DNA of 64,000 nt from Fictibacillus phosphorivorans. GTDB lineage: Bacteria > Bacillota > Bacilli > Bacillales > Fictibacillaceae. This document shows, in pieces, positions 40,682 through 48,947 of this stretch. Location: assembly GCF_001619875.1 (NCBI RefSeq), contig NZ_LRFC01000023.1, positions 186,001-250,000 of the forward strand, written 5' to 3'. The position numbers and the translations under genes are program-made. The notes under the pieces were generated by a model that saw only the letters and a list, made by a program, of their open reading frames with translations, made no database searches and was not told the origin of the DNA. The stretch's first letter is position 1; each line of letters starts with the position of its first letter.

Positions 40682-42433
40682 TTGAAAGTTTTTCTGCAGT
40701 TGATGTGGTTTTTCAAAGAGGAGAAATGGCGTTATTTAGGCGGGATCATAATGCTTGGCTTCGTTTCATTAGGTTTACTAGTACCTCCGAAAGTGGTTGG
40801 GCTCATTGTCGATCATATTGAAAGAGGAACGATAACAAAAGGAATATTATGGGAATATGGCGGTCTTCTCATCTGTATCGCTATCGGGATTTATATCCTT
40901 CGCTACATATGGAGAATATTGATCTTTGGTGCAGCAGTGAAACTTGCGATGCTTCTAAGAAACAGGCTATATGAGCATTTTACAAAAAAGTCTCAAGCCT
41001 TTTATCATAAACGGCGCGTAGGGGACTTGATGGCTCATTCTACAAATGACCTTCAAGCCATTCAGCAAACGGCTGGGGATGGTGTTTTAACACTAGTGGA
41101 TTCCTTAATGATGGGTGGATTTACGCTAATCGCTATGGCAACTACGATCAGCTGGAAACTGACACTTGTCAGTCTTTTGCCATTACCAATTATGGCGTGG
41201 GCAACTAACAAATATGGAACAATGCTTCATAAACGGTTTCATAGTGCACAAGAAGCATTTTCGACATTAAATGATAAAGTGCAAGAGAGTATTTCAGGGA
41301 CAAGGGTAATTAAAGCATTTGGCCAGGAAACAGATGATATTAAAAGTTTTGAAAACCTTTCAAAGGATGCCGTTAAGAAGAATATGGCGGTTGCACGAAT
41401 CGATTCATTATTCGATCCAACCATCTCATTGATTATTGGTTTCTCATTCTTTTTGGCGGTAAGTTATGGCTCAATTCTTGTTACTCGAAACGAACTAACA
41501 ATCGGTGAGCTTGTTTCTTTCACGAGTTATCTTGGATTGTTAATATGGCCGATGCTCGCTTTTGGCTGGTTGTTTAATATTGTTGAACGAGGTAGAGCTT
41601 CGTATGATCGAGTTGAATCTCTGCTTGCTGTAAAAGAAGAAATTGAAGACTTAGGGATGATTGAATCAAGTCCACATGGTGATATCTCGTATGAGCTAAA
41701 AGAGTTTTCTTACGTAGACAGTACACCTGTACTGAAGGATATTCATTTTACGTTAAAACGAGGGCAAACACTGGGGATTGTCGGAAAGACTGGAAGTGGG
41801 AAAACTAGCCTTTGTAAGTTATTGCTGCGTGAATATCACTTAAATCACGGTGCTATTTTTATCGATGGCCATGATATACGTGATTACAAATTGCAAGCAT
41901 TAAGAGGAGCGATCGGTTATGTTCCTCAAGATCACTTTTTGTTTTCGGCTACCATTGCTGAAAATATAGCTTTTTCCAAGGTTGATGCACCTTTTACAGA
42001 AGTGAAAGGAGCTGCAGAACTAGCTTCCATTCATAAAGATATCTCTCAGTTTAAGTATGGCTATGAAACGGTAGTAGGAGAGCGGGGCGTGACACTGTCT
42101 GGAGGGCAGAAACAACGGATTTCCATAGCAAGAGCTTTAATAAAAAATCCTGAAATTTTAATATTAGATGATTCACTTTCTGCTGTTGATGCTAAAACGG
42201 AAGAATCAATCCTTCAGCATTTAAAAGTGAAACGTCAAAATCAAACGACCATCATTACCGCACATCGACTATCTTCAATCGCACATTGTGATTTAATTAT
42301 TGTTTTAGAAAACGGCACAATTAGTCAAAGAGGAACCCATCACAGCTTAGTAAATGAAGAAGGATGGTACAAAGAAACATATGAACGTCAAGCTCTAGAA
42401 ACACTGATTTCAGAAGGAGGTGTGATGAAATGA
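40682..42433 (+). CDS. Heterodimeric ABC exporter, degenerate-site subunit (BmrC/YheI-like)
   Basis: The 583-residue half-transporter has a six-helix type IV exporter membrane domain and an ATP-binding domain with Walker A GKTGSGKTS, signature LSGGQKQR and H-loop AHRLSS. The Walker B is followed by Asp where the catalytic Glu is expected (LILDDSLSAVD), so its own ATP site is non-canonical. Start TTG 40682. It overlaps the next gene by 4 bp (ATGA). Together they resemble the BmrC-BmrD (YheI-YheH) multidrug exporter; the substrate is unknown. Confidence 0.9.
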   Translation: MKVFLQLMWFFKEEKWRYLGGIIMLGFVSLGLLVPPKVVGLIVDHIERGTITKGILWEYGGLLICIAIGIYILRYIWRILIFGAAVKLAMLLRNRLYEHFTKKSQAFYHKRRVGDLMAHSTNDLQAIQQTAGDGVLTLVDSLMMGGFTLIAMATTISWKLTLVSLLPLPIMAWATNKYGTMLHKRFHSAQEAFSTLNDKVQESISGTRVIKAFGQETDDIKSFENLSKDAVKKNMAVARIDSLFDPTISLIIGFSFFLAVSYGSILVTRNELTIGELVSFTSYLGLLIWPMLAFGWLFNIVERGRASYDRVESLLAVKEEIEDLGMIESSPHGDISYELKEFSYVDSTPVLKDIHFTLKRGQTLGIVGKTGSGKTSLCKLLLREYHLNHGAIFIDGHDIRDYKLQALRGAIGYVPQDHFLFSATIAENIAFSKVDAPFTEVKGAAELASIHKDISQFKYGYETVVGERGVTLSGGQKQRISIARALIKNPEILILDDSLSAVDAKTEESILQHLKVKRQNQTTIITAHRLSSIAHCDLIIVLENGTISQRGTHHSLVNEEGWYKETYERQALETLISEGGVMK

Positions 42434-44232
42434 GCGCACCAGAAGAACAGTCTCAAGATGAACTGCAGCAAATGAAACAATGGACAGTGTTCAAGAGATT
42501 AATGTCGTACACAGCTCCGCATAAAAAACGGTTAACCCTTGCTTTCTTCTTATTATTGATCGCTACAGCTGCTGAACTGACTGGACCAATCTTAGTTAAA
42601 ACATTCATTGACGACTATGTAACACCGCGTAATTTTGAACAAACAGCTTTGCTAATCCTGGCATCCAGTTATATTGGATTAATCTTGATCTCTGCAGCTG
42701 TGAACTATATCCAATTTGTGTTATTTCAATCTGTAGCATTAGACATCATCCAAACATTACGGATCCAAGTGTTTTCAAAGGTTCATTCATTAGGATTAAA
42801 GTTTTTTGATCGCACACCGGTCGGAAGTTTAGTTTCAAGAATTACAAACGATACGGAAGCTGTTAAAGACTTGTATGTTAGTGTGCTTTCTACTTTCGTT
42901 CAAAATATCGTCTTTTTGTTCGGGATATTCGGATTCATGTTTTACTTAAATGTGAAGCTCGCACTGTTTTGCTTAGGTATTCTACCGTTTATTGCAGGAA
43001 TCATGTGGATGTATCGTAAATATAGTTCAAGATCGTTTTACGAGATGAGAGAAAAGCTCAGTCAGTTAAATGCTAAACTGAATGAATCACTTCAGGGTAT
43101 GTCAATCGTTCAGTTGTTTAACCAAGAAAGACGCCTTAGAAAAGAGTTTGCGGTTATCAATAATGAACACAACGACGCCCAAATTCGAAACATTAAATAT
43201 AACGGTTTGTTATTGCGCCCAGCAGTAGATCTCGTTTATATGCTCGCTCTATTGATGATTCTATCCTTTTTTGGCATCAAATCATTCAATTCTCCGGTAG
43301 AGATCGGTGTGATCTATGCGTTTATAAACTATCTAGATCGATTTTTTGAACCGGTAAATATGATGATGATGCGGCTCTCGATCTTTCAGCAAGCCATCGT
43401 TTCCGCTGGCCGTGTATTTACCGTTATGGATGAAAAAGAGTTTGCGCCAATTAAAGAAGGGAATCAAGAGCCAGCCATTCAAAATGGAAAGATCGAGTTT
43501 AGAAATGTTACCTTTTCTTATGATGGTGAACAAGAAGTGCTCAAGAATATTTCGTTCACAGCACTTCCAGGTCAGACGGTCGCACTAGTCGGCCATACAG
43601 GCAGTGGGAAAAGTTCAATCATCAATTTGCTTATGCGTTTTTATGATGTGAAAAAAGGACAGATTCTGATTGATGATGTTCCCCTCACACATTTCGAGAA
43701 TAAAGAACTAAGGGAAAAAGTAGGTCTCGTTCTTCAAGACCCATTTTTGTTTGTTGGGGATATCAAACAAAATATTAGAATGTATAATAGTGAGATTTCT
43801 GATGAAGACGTGTTGGCTGCCGCTCAATTTGTTCAAGCATCAACATTTATTGAAAAATTACCAGATGGTTTTCAGACAGAAATTGGAGAGAGAGGCGCAA
43901 CGTTCTCTAGCGGACAAAGACAGCTGATTTCTTTTGCTCGGACAATGGCTTTTTCTCCAAAAATTTTAATTTTGGATGAAGCTACAGCAAATATTGATAC
44001 AGAAACGGAAGAAGAGATTCAGCTTGCTCTCCAAAAGATGAGAAGCGGCAGAACCACCATCGCCATCGCCCACAGACTTTCTACTATTCAAGATGCTGAA
44101 CTCATTTTGGTCCTGCATAAAGGCGAAATCGTAGAACGTGGTACACATCAAGAGCTATTACGAGAGAGGGGCCTTTATCATAAGATGTTCTTGCTGCAGC
44201 ACGGAAAAGATTCAATGGAAGAGGTAGGCTAA
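42430..44232 (+). CDS. Heterodimeric ABC exporter, catalytic subunit (BmrD/YheH-like)
   Basis: The 600-residue half-transporter has a six-helix membrane domain and an ATP-binding domain with Walker A GHTGSGKSS, Walker B plus catalytic Glu (ILILDEATANID) and an altered signature FSSGQRQ. In a heterodimer the canonical Glu here pairs with the canonical signature of the upstream partner to make one active site. The two genes overlap and are closed by a terminator, so they form a two-gene operon. Confidence 0.9.
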   Translation: MSAPEEQSQDELQQMKQWTVFKRLMSYTAPHKKRLTLAFFLLLIATAAELTGPILVKTFIDDYVTPRNFEQTALLILASSYIGLILISAAVNYIQFVLFQSVALDIIQTLRIQVFSKVHSLGLKFFDRTPVGSLVSRITNDTEAVKDLYVSVLSTFVQNIVFLFGIFGFMFYLNVKLALFCLGILPFIAGIMWMYRKYSSRSFYEMREKLSQLNAKLNESLQGMSIVQLFNQERRLRKEFAVINNEHNDAQIRNIKYNGLLLRPAVDLVYMLALLMILSFFGIKSFNSPVEIGVIYAFINYLDRFFEPVNMMMMRLSIFQQAIVSAGRVFTVMDEKEFAPIKEGNQEPAIQNGKIEFRNVTFSYDGEQEVLKNISFTALPGQTVALVGHTGSGKSSIINLLMRFYDVKKGQILIDDVPLTHFENKELREKVGLVLQDPFLFVGDIKQNIRMYNSEISDEDVLAAAQFVQASTFIEKLPDGFQTEIGERGATFSSGQRQLISFARTMAFSPKILILDEATANIDTETEEEIQLALQKMRSGRTTIAIAHRLSTIQDAELILVLHKGEIVERGTHQELLRERGLYHKMFLLQHGKDSMEEVG

Positions 44233-44237
44233 AATAT

Positions 44238-44270
44238 AGGCAGTTCCTAATAATAGGGAGCTGCCTTTTT
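44238..44270 (+). terminator. Intrinsic terminator after the ABC exporter
   Basis: AGGCAGTTCCTA pairs imperfectly with TAGGGAGCTGCCT and is followed by T residues. The next 235 bp are AT-rich with no gene. Confidence 0.85.
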
Positions 44271-44507
44271 GAGTTCTGTGAAGGTGTTTTTTTACTCTTT
44301 ACTATGATCTTTCTAAAGAAATTTTTGCTATTAAAAGTTTTCATTTGCCTTTATCGAAATAGTGGTTGGCGTTCAAGGAGTTTTCTATTAAATGTCTATA
44401 ATTTTTCGAATATATGAACTTATGTCATATATTATTGACTTATTTGCAAATTATCCTATGATAAGATAGCATACACATACAAACTGAATAAAAAGGATGA
44501 GAGTAGT

Positions 44508-45347
44508 TTGAAGAATTATGTATTACCATCAATGCTAATCGGAAGCATGTTACTCTTAACGGCATGTAAACCCATTGATTGGGCTGAAAAACAATGGAAT
44601 GCTGCATTTAGCGATGAAACATCTGAAAAACAAGAAAAACAGATTTCAAATGAACAATCAACTCCAAAAGACGAAAGCGAAACGGAGCCTAATGAAGAAC
44701 AGCCATCTCCACAGACTGAACTTCCTTGGCTTGAAGAAACGGTAACTGTATCTGGTGACGGCCAAGCAGTTGTCCAAAACCTAGATGATCTTTTAATTGT
44801 TGCGAATAAAGAAAGAAACTTACCTAAAGATTATGAGCCAAAAGATTTGGTAAAACCTAATGTTCCGTTCCCATTTAAAGAGGACCTTCCCAAAAAGAAA
44901 CTGAGAAAAGAAGCGGCATCTTCATTAGAAGTGTTGTTTAAGGCAGCTGAGGAGAACGGATTAGAACTTCTTGCGCAATCAGGCTATCGATCATATGATA
45001 CCCAAGTATCGATCTTTGCTTATAATGCTGAGCAAAGAGGTGAAGAAGTAGCAAATAAAACTAGTTCTAAGCCGGGACAAAGCGAGCATCAAACAGGCTT
45101 ATCCATGGATGTTACTTCTCCAGAGGTGAATTATGAACTCGTAGAGGAGTTCGGTGAAACAAAAGAAGGTAAATGGCTTGCAGAGAATGCGCATAAGTAT
45201 GGATTTATCATTAGGTACCTTAAAGGAAAAGAAGAGATTACCGGGTATCAATATGAACCATGGCATTTAAGATACGTAGGTGTTGACCATGCAAAAAAAA
45301 TTCATGCACAAGGAATTACACTTGAAGAATATTTGCAAAAACCATAA
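44508..45347 (+). CDS. VanY-type D-alanyl-D-alanine carboxypeptidase lipoprotein (YodJ-like)
   Basis: The 279-residue protein has a lipoprotein signal peptide (lipobox LLTAC), an acidic Pro/Glu/Ser/Thr linker (about residues 35-70), and a VanY/M15B peptidase domain: SGYRSYDTQ, the zinc ligands in SEHQTGLSMDV (His, Asp) and EPWHLRYVG (Glu, His). It is predicted to trim peptidoglycan stem peptides outside the membrane. Start TTG 44508 after AAAAGGATGAGAG. B. subtilis YodJ is the closest parallel I recognise. Confidence 0.88.
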   Translation: MKNYVLPSMLIGSMLLLTACKPIDWAEKQWNAAFSDETSEKQEKQISNEQSTPKDESETEPNEEQPSPQTELPWLEETVTVSGDGQAVVQNLDDLLIVANKERNLPKDYEPKDLVKPNVPFPFKEDLPKKKLRKEAASSLEVLFKAAEENGLELLAQSGYRSYDTQVSIFAYNAEQRGEEVANKTSSKPGQSEHQTGLSMDVTSPEVNYELVEEFGETKEGKWLAENAHKYGFIIRYLKGKEEITGYQYEPWHLRYVGVDHAKKIHAQGITLEEYLQKP

Positions 45348-45450
45348 TGATTTGGACAGCTTTTTAGGAAGCTGTCTTTCTTTATGTTTGAACAATTCTG
45401 CTATTCCCATTAAGATAGAGAGAGAACTGTAAAAAAGGAGCTTCTGCTAA

Positions 45451-46161
45451 ATGAACGATCTCAATATTTGGCTTGCATTCGGGGCCGGACTGCTGTCCTT
45501 TATATCCCCGTGCTGCTTACCGTTATACCCAGCATTTTTATCATATATTACAGGGATATCGGTTCAGGAACTAAAAGAAGAAAACGCGATGCTTAGAAAA
45601 AGAGCGCTTTTACATACGACATTCTTCTTGATCGGTTTTTCAATCATATTTCTTTTCTTAGGATTGTCCACTACAATTATTGGAGATCTTTTTGTAGAAT
45701 ATCAAACATTGCTGAGGCAAATCGGCGCTATCGTGATTATCTTTTTTGGACTTGTTGTAATGGGATTCATAACTCCAACATTTTTGATGAAAGATAAGAA
45801 AATTAGATTTCAATCGCGTCCTGCGGGGTATGCAGGTTCCGTATTGATAGGGATTGGGTTTGCAGCAGGGTGGACACCTTGCATGGGGCCAATTTTAGCT
45901 GGAGTCATCGCACTTGGAGTATCTAATCCAGCAGCTTCATTAACATATATGATAGCTTATGTTTTAGGCTTCGCTGTTCCATTCTTTGTTTTAAGCTTCT
46001 TTTTGGATAAACTAAAATCAATCAAACGATTTAATCGACAGTTTATGGTGGTAGGGGGTACCCTAATGGTAGTGATGGGAATCCTACTTTACTTTGATTG
46101 GTTGACCCAACTAACATCATTTTTAACAAATCGTGTGTTTGGTGGTTTTAAAGGTTTTTAA
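45451..46161 (+). CDS. ccdA: Cytochrome c biogenesis protein CcdA
   Basis: CcdA passes electrons across the membrane to reduce extracytoplasmic thiols for cytochrome c maturation and spore cortex synthesis. The 236-residue protein has about six helices and the two redox Cys regions, FISPCCLPLYPAFLSYITG and AAGWTPCMGPILAG. Start: ATG after AAAAGGAG. ccdC lies downstream, but the usual ccdB (yneI) is replaced by an mrpB-like gene. Confidence 0.93.
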   Translation: MNDLNIWLAFGAGLLSFISPCCLPLYPAFLSYITGISVQELKEENAMLRKRALLHTTFFLIGFSIIFLFLGLSTTIIGDLFVEYQTLLRQIGAIVIIFFGLVVMGFITPTFLMKDKKIRFQSRPAGYAGSVLIGIGFAAGWTPCMGPILAGVIALGVSNPAASLTYMIAYVLGFAVPFFVLSFFLDKLKSIKRFNRQFMVVGGTLMVVMGILLYFDWLTQLTSFLTNRVFGGFKGF

Positions 46162-46188
46162 GATTACTTATGAAAGGGGATATACAAC

Positions 46189-46644
46189 ATGCATTCACGT
46201 TCAAACGACCTTATCTTAAAAACAACAACTAACATAATTGTTTTTGTTATTTTAGCTTTTTCTGTTAACATGTTATTTTCAGGTCATAATGCACCTGGAG
46301 GAGGTTTTATCGGAGGACTGATGGGAGCAGGAGCCATTCTCCTTCTATATGTATCTTACGGACTTCAGCCTGTAAATAGAATTCTGCCTATTAACTATAC
46401 ATATATGATCGGGGCGGGACTTTTAATTGCTATTCTTACTGGTGCAGGTTCGTTTGTTCTAGGAGTACCGTTTTTAAGCCAAAGCTTTGGGTACTTTTAC
46501 CTTCCTATACTAGGTAAGACAGAACTTGCTACAGCTATGCTTTTTGATTTAGGTGTATATTTCACTGTAATTGGGGTTACTATGACCATTATCCTCTCTA
46601 TTGCAGAAGATAAGATTGAGAAAGAAGTAGGGGAAGGGAACTAA
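46189..46644 (+). CDS. MnhB/MrpB-like membrane protein, standing alone
   Basis: The 151-residue, four-helix protein has the MrpB signature GHNAPGGGFIGGLMGA. MrpB normally works only inside the seven-subunit Mrp Na+/H+ antiporter, yet no other mrp gene is in this window. It starts 27 bp after ccdA and ends 2 bp before ccdC, so it is co-transcribed with the ccd genes. A role linked to CcdA/CcdC is possible but unproven. Confidence 0.82.
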   Translation: MHSRSNDLILKTTTNIIVFVILAFSVNMLFSGHNAPGGGFIGGLMGAGAILLLYVSYGLQPVNRILPINYTYMIGAGLLIAILTGAGSFVLGVPFLSQSFGYFYLPILGKTELATAMLFDLGVYFTVIGVTMTIILSIAEDKIEKEVGEGN

Positions 46645-46646
46645 TC

Positions 46647-47111
46647 GTGTTTTTTATTGCGAGTACATGCTTTGCCATTATCATGGCTGTGATTGTTTTT
46701 AACTTTCGTATGAAAGAAACAAGAGAACCTGTAACAGCAAAGAGAATCATCATACCTCCATTAGCTATGAGTACAGGATTTCTGCAATTCGTAATACCTG
46801 CTTTTCACGTCACATGGCTCGAAGCAGGGGAGGCCTTTGTTGTCGGTATCATGTTTTCTATTTTCCTCATCATGACAAGCAAATTTGAAATAAAAGGTGA
46901 CCATGTGTACCTTGTTAGATCCAAAGCCTTCATTTTTATTATCATCGGATTGTTTGCTATTCGTTTGGCTTTAAAGTGGTATATCGGTTCAACGATATCC
47001 ATTTTTGAAACGAGTTCGCTATTCTTTATCGTTGCTTTTGGTATGATTCTGCCTTGGCGCCTAGCGATGCTGTTTTTATTCATGAAAAAGAAAAACGAAA
47101 TCGCTCTATAA
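46647..47111 (+). CDS. ccdC: CcdC-like membrane protein
   Basis: The 154-residue protein has four or five membrane helices and matches the CcdC/YneJ family (MKETREPVTAKRIIIPPLAM, ILPWRLAMLFLF). In B. subtilis it is encoded in the ccdA region but is dispensable for cytochrome c synthesis. Start GTG 46647 after GGGGAAGGG. The operon ends at a strong terminator. Confidence 0.88.
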   Translation: MFFIASTCFAIIMAVIVFNFRMKETREPVTAKRIIIPPLAMSTGFLQFVIPAFHVTWLEAGEAFVVGIMFSIFLIMTSKFEIKGDHVYLVRSKAFIFIIIGLFAIRLALKWYIGSTISIFETSSLFFIVAFGMILPWRLAMLFLFMKKKNEIAL

Positions 47112-47127
47112 GTTCTTGACAAAAGGA

Positions 47128-47156
47128 AACCCCTGAATCGAACAGATTCAGGGGTT
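47128..47156. terminator. Bidirectional terminator between ccdC and yneK
   Basis: AACCCCTGAATC pairs with GATTCAGGGGTT around GAACA. Confidence 0.93.
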
Positions 47157-47158
47157 CT

Positions 47159-47584
47159 TTATGCGAGCAATGCTTGATAAGGCTCGATATCGATATTCTT
47201 CTTCTTTAACGTCTTAATCAGCCACTTATGATCCCGTTTTGGGGTCGCGATAATATATCCTCGAATAATCAAATCCTGCGACATTGTACTTGCATTTTCT
47301 TCTAATGCTAATTCTCCGATCTTACCAGCAATCTTTTCTTTTGCCACATCACGGAATAATTCAGGAACAGGAGCAACGAGTTCATTTAAAAGTTTCTTTT
47401 GATCTTCATTCCATAAATGAATGGTTTGATTAATATAATGTTCCTGCCAATCTAAAATTGACTTTCCATCTTCTTTTGGGAGACGTTTTAAAAATTTGCG
47501 GAACATAAAATATCCACCAATTGCAAACATAGTGAATAAAAAAATGGACCATAGCACAATAAAAGTGATGAACCATCCAGACAA
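47159..47584 (-). CDS. yneK: DUF2621 protein YneK
   Basis: The 141-residue protein has an N-terminal membrane helix (WFITFIVLWSIFLFTMFAIG) and a soluble, charged domain, as B. subtilis YneK. I set the start at TTG 47584, 7 nt after GAGGTG, giving the usual length. The frame runs on upstream into the tRNA-Sec fragment left by element integration (ATG 47623), which is not a credible start. Before integration, yneK lay directly downstream of selC on the same strand. Confidence 0.85.
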   Translation of the reverse strand: MSGWFITFIVLWSIFLFTMFAIGGYFMFRKFLKRLPKEDGKSILDWQEHYINQTIHLWNEDQKKLLNELVAPVPELFRDVAKEKIAGKIGELALEENASTMSQDLIIRGYIIATPKRDHKWLIKTLKKKNIDIEPYQALLA

Positions 47585-47609
47585 TGCGTTCACCTCGTAT
47601 GTATAATTT

Positions 47610-47675
47610 TTTGGCGGGACCATGTGGGAATCGAACCCACCGGAGACGGCACGCGCCTCCCAAGAGGTTTTGAAG
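47610..47675. other. Left attachment site (attL), 3' half of selC
   Basis: These 66 bases are identical to 56005-56070, which contain the anticodon-to-CCA half of tRNA-Sec. Identity stops abruptly at 47676/56071, next to the anticodon loop. This is the displaced original 3' half of selC. Confidence 0.95.
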
Positions 47676-47710
47676 TTCGCGTTGTACCAATTCCGTTAAA
47701 TCATCCCGAT

Positions 47711-47820
47711 AAATCAACGAATAATCACGCTGACCACTAGTTATTACGCTATAAGTCACGAGGACTTGTACGTAACCCACACAGTCTATTATGCGACAAA
47801 TCATTCGTTAAATCAACGTA
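47711..47820. repeat. Candidate integrase arm sites, left end
   Basis: AAATCAACGA (47711-47720) and AAATCAACGTA (47810-47820) recur at the right end. ACCACTAGTTAT (47733-47744) is the near inverse of 55923-55935. The 298 bp from 47676 to 47973 contain no gene. Confidence 0.55.
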
Positions 47821-47973
47821 TTTAAACTTTGAAAAATAAATATAGAAAAAATTGTAGAAAAATAATCGACGTACCCTTAATGGCGTTTTTTTTTCGTTAT
47901 GAATTTCGTCAGATATCGTGTAGACAACGAATTTTTCGTTTGTACGAACCTCTTTTTAAGGAGGTGTTTACGA

Positions 47974-48150
47974 ATGGAAAAACGGAAGCTTCCGTCTAAA
48001 CAAGCGATGGATAACTTCGCAAGGACTTTAGCTCCTTACATGGCGGAAATATTAGCACAAGAAAAACGAGAGGGACAATACAAAGGAGATCATAATGGAA
48101 CGGAAATTGACACCAAAAGAAAAACGTTACTTAAAAAAAGAAGAAGCTAA
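47974..48150 (+). CDS. Small phage-type ORF, unknown
   Basis: The 58-residue charged protein (MEKRKLPSKQAMDNFARTLA) starts at ATG 47974 with an excellent AAGGAGGTG site. Its 3' end overlaps the next small gene in another frame, typical of phage gene packing. I do not recognise a family. Confidence 0.6.
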   Translation: MEKRKLPSKQAMDNFARTLAPYMAEILAQEKREGQYKGDHNGTEIDTKRKTLLKKRRS

Positions 48151-48319
48151 ATGGGATTATTTAATCGAAGAGTTACAATCTGGAAGGTTGCGTTTTGGCG
48201 GATGGCCATCAAAAGCTGGTAGACATTATGTATCACCTGACGCCGCTGCTGAAGCATTTACGATATTCAAAAACGCAATATTACGAATCAAAAAAGAAGA
48301 GATAATAAACGGAAAATAA
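48095..48319 (+). CDS. Small phage-type ORF, unknown
   Basis: The 74-residue basic protein (MERKLTPKEKRYLKKEEAKW) starts at ATG 48095 after AAAGGAG, overlapping the previous gene. No family is recognised. A terminator follows (GAGCGCC pairing with GGGCGCT at about 48323-48351). Confidence 0.6.
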   Translation: MERKLTPKEKRYLKKEEAKWDYLIEELQSGRLRFGGWPSKAGRHYVSPDAAAEAFTIFKNAILRIKKEEIINGK

Positions 48320-48322
48320 AAC

Positions 48323-48351
48323 GAGCGCCTTCGGAAATGAGGGCGCTTTTT
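48323..48351. terminator. Hairpin terminator in element
   Basis: GAGCGCC pairs with GGGCGCT, then T residues. Confidence 0.75.
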
Positions 48352-48364
48352 TACGTTGTTTTAT

Positions 48365-48436
48365 TTATTTTGATGCTAACCATTCGAGTATTACGGCCAA
48401 GCCTCCGCCAGTTAATAATCCAATTACTATATGCAT
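48365..48436 (-). CDS. 23-residue hydrophobic peptide
   Basis: A minus-strand ORF starts at ATG 48436, 7 nt after AAAAGGAGTGA. It encodes 23 residues forming one short membrane helix (HIVIGLLTGGGLAVILEWLA), ending in a Lys. The strong ribosome site and phage context support translation. It could be a small holin-like or type I toxin-like peptide, but nothing proves this. Confidence 0.5.
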   Translation of the reverse strand: MHIVIGLLTGGGLAVILEWLASK

Positions 48437-48586
48437 GTACGTCACTCCTTTTAGTTGAGTAACGTTAGTATGTCCAGTTTAAAAAATAAAATAACGGGGA
48501 CACGCAATAACGGTATCTCTGCAGCATACACTTTTAGTGAAGCGAGTTCACAAAAAAAGAGTGTATTGCGGAAGGGAGACGACAAG

Positions 48587-48913
48587 ATGCAGGCAACGTC
48601 GAGTCCAGCTGAAATCCTTGCGAATAAACTTTATACGATCGCGGATAAAGTCCGTAAAGCTGAAACGGTTTATTACGTAGCAGTTCACGAACTAAACACG
48701 CTTAAACTCGATATCGAAATGCGGGAAGTTGATTTATTTAAATCCGGAAAGGTAGACGGTAAGAACGAGCTTACTCGTAAGGTTTCGATACTCCCGGAAA
48801 CCGAAATGCTTTTACGTAAGAAACTCGATCTGGAAGCAAAGGTACATCGGTTGAAGTCTGATTACTGGCATCTGAAGGCGGTACAAGAAAATTACAGACA
48901 TATAGCGAATTAA
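48587..48913 (+). CDS. Phage-type hypothetical protein, coiled-coil
   Basis: The 108-residue protein starts at ATG 48587 after GAAGGGAG and is mostly helical and charged, with heptad-like spacing (ADKVRKAETVYYVAVHELNT, MLLRKKLDLEAKVHRLKSDY). Phage small structural or regulatory proteins look like this, but no family is recognised. A hairpin (ACCGTGC/GCACGGT) follows. Confidence 0.6.
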   Translation: MQATSSPAEILANKLYTIADKVRKAETVYYVAVHELNTLKLDIEMREVDLFKSGKVDGKNELTRKVSILPETEMLLRKKLDLEAKVHRLKSDYWHLKAVQENYRHIAN

Positions 48914-48947
48914 ATACGTCATTAAAAAGACCGTGCATACGCACGGT

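Noticed and set aside
47610-47690. A second tRNA-Sec gene at the left end
   Set aside because: Only the 3' half matches; sequence beyond 47675 cannot complete the anticodon stem, D arm or acceptor stem.
47430-47804. 124-residue minus-strand ORF across the left attachment site
   Set aside because: It overlaps yneK in another frame and spans the element junction; no ribosome site or family match.
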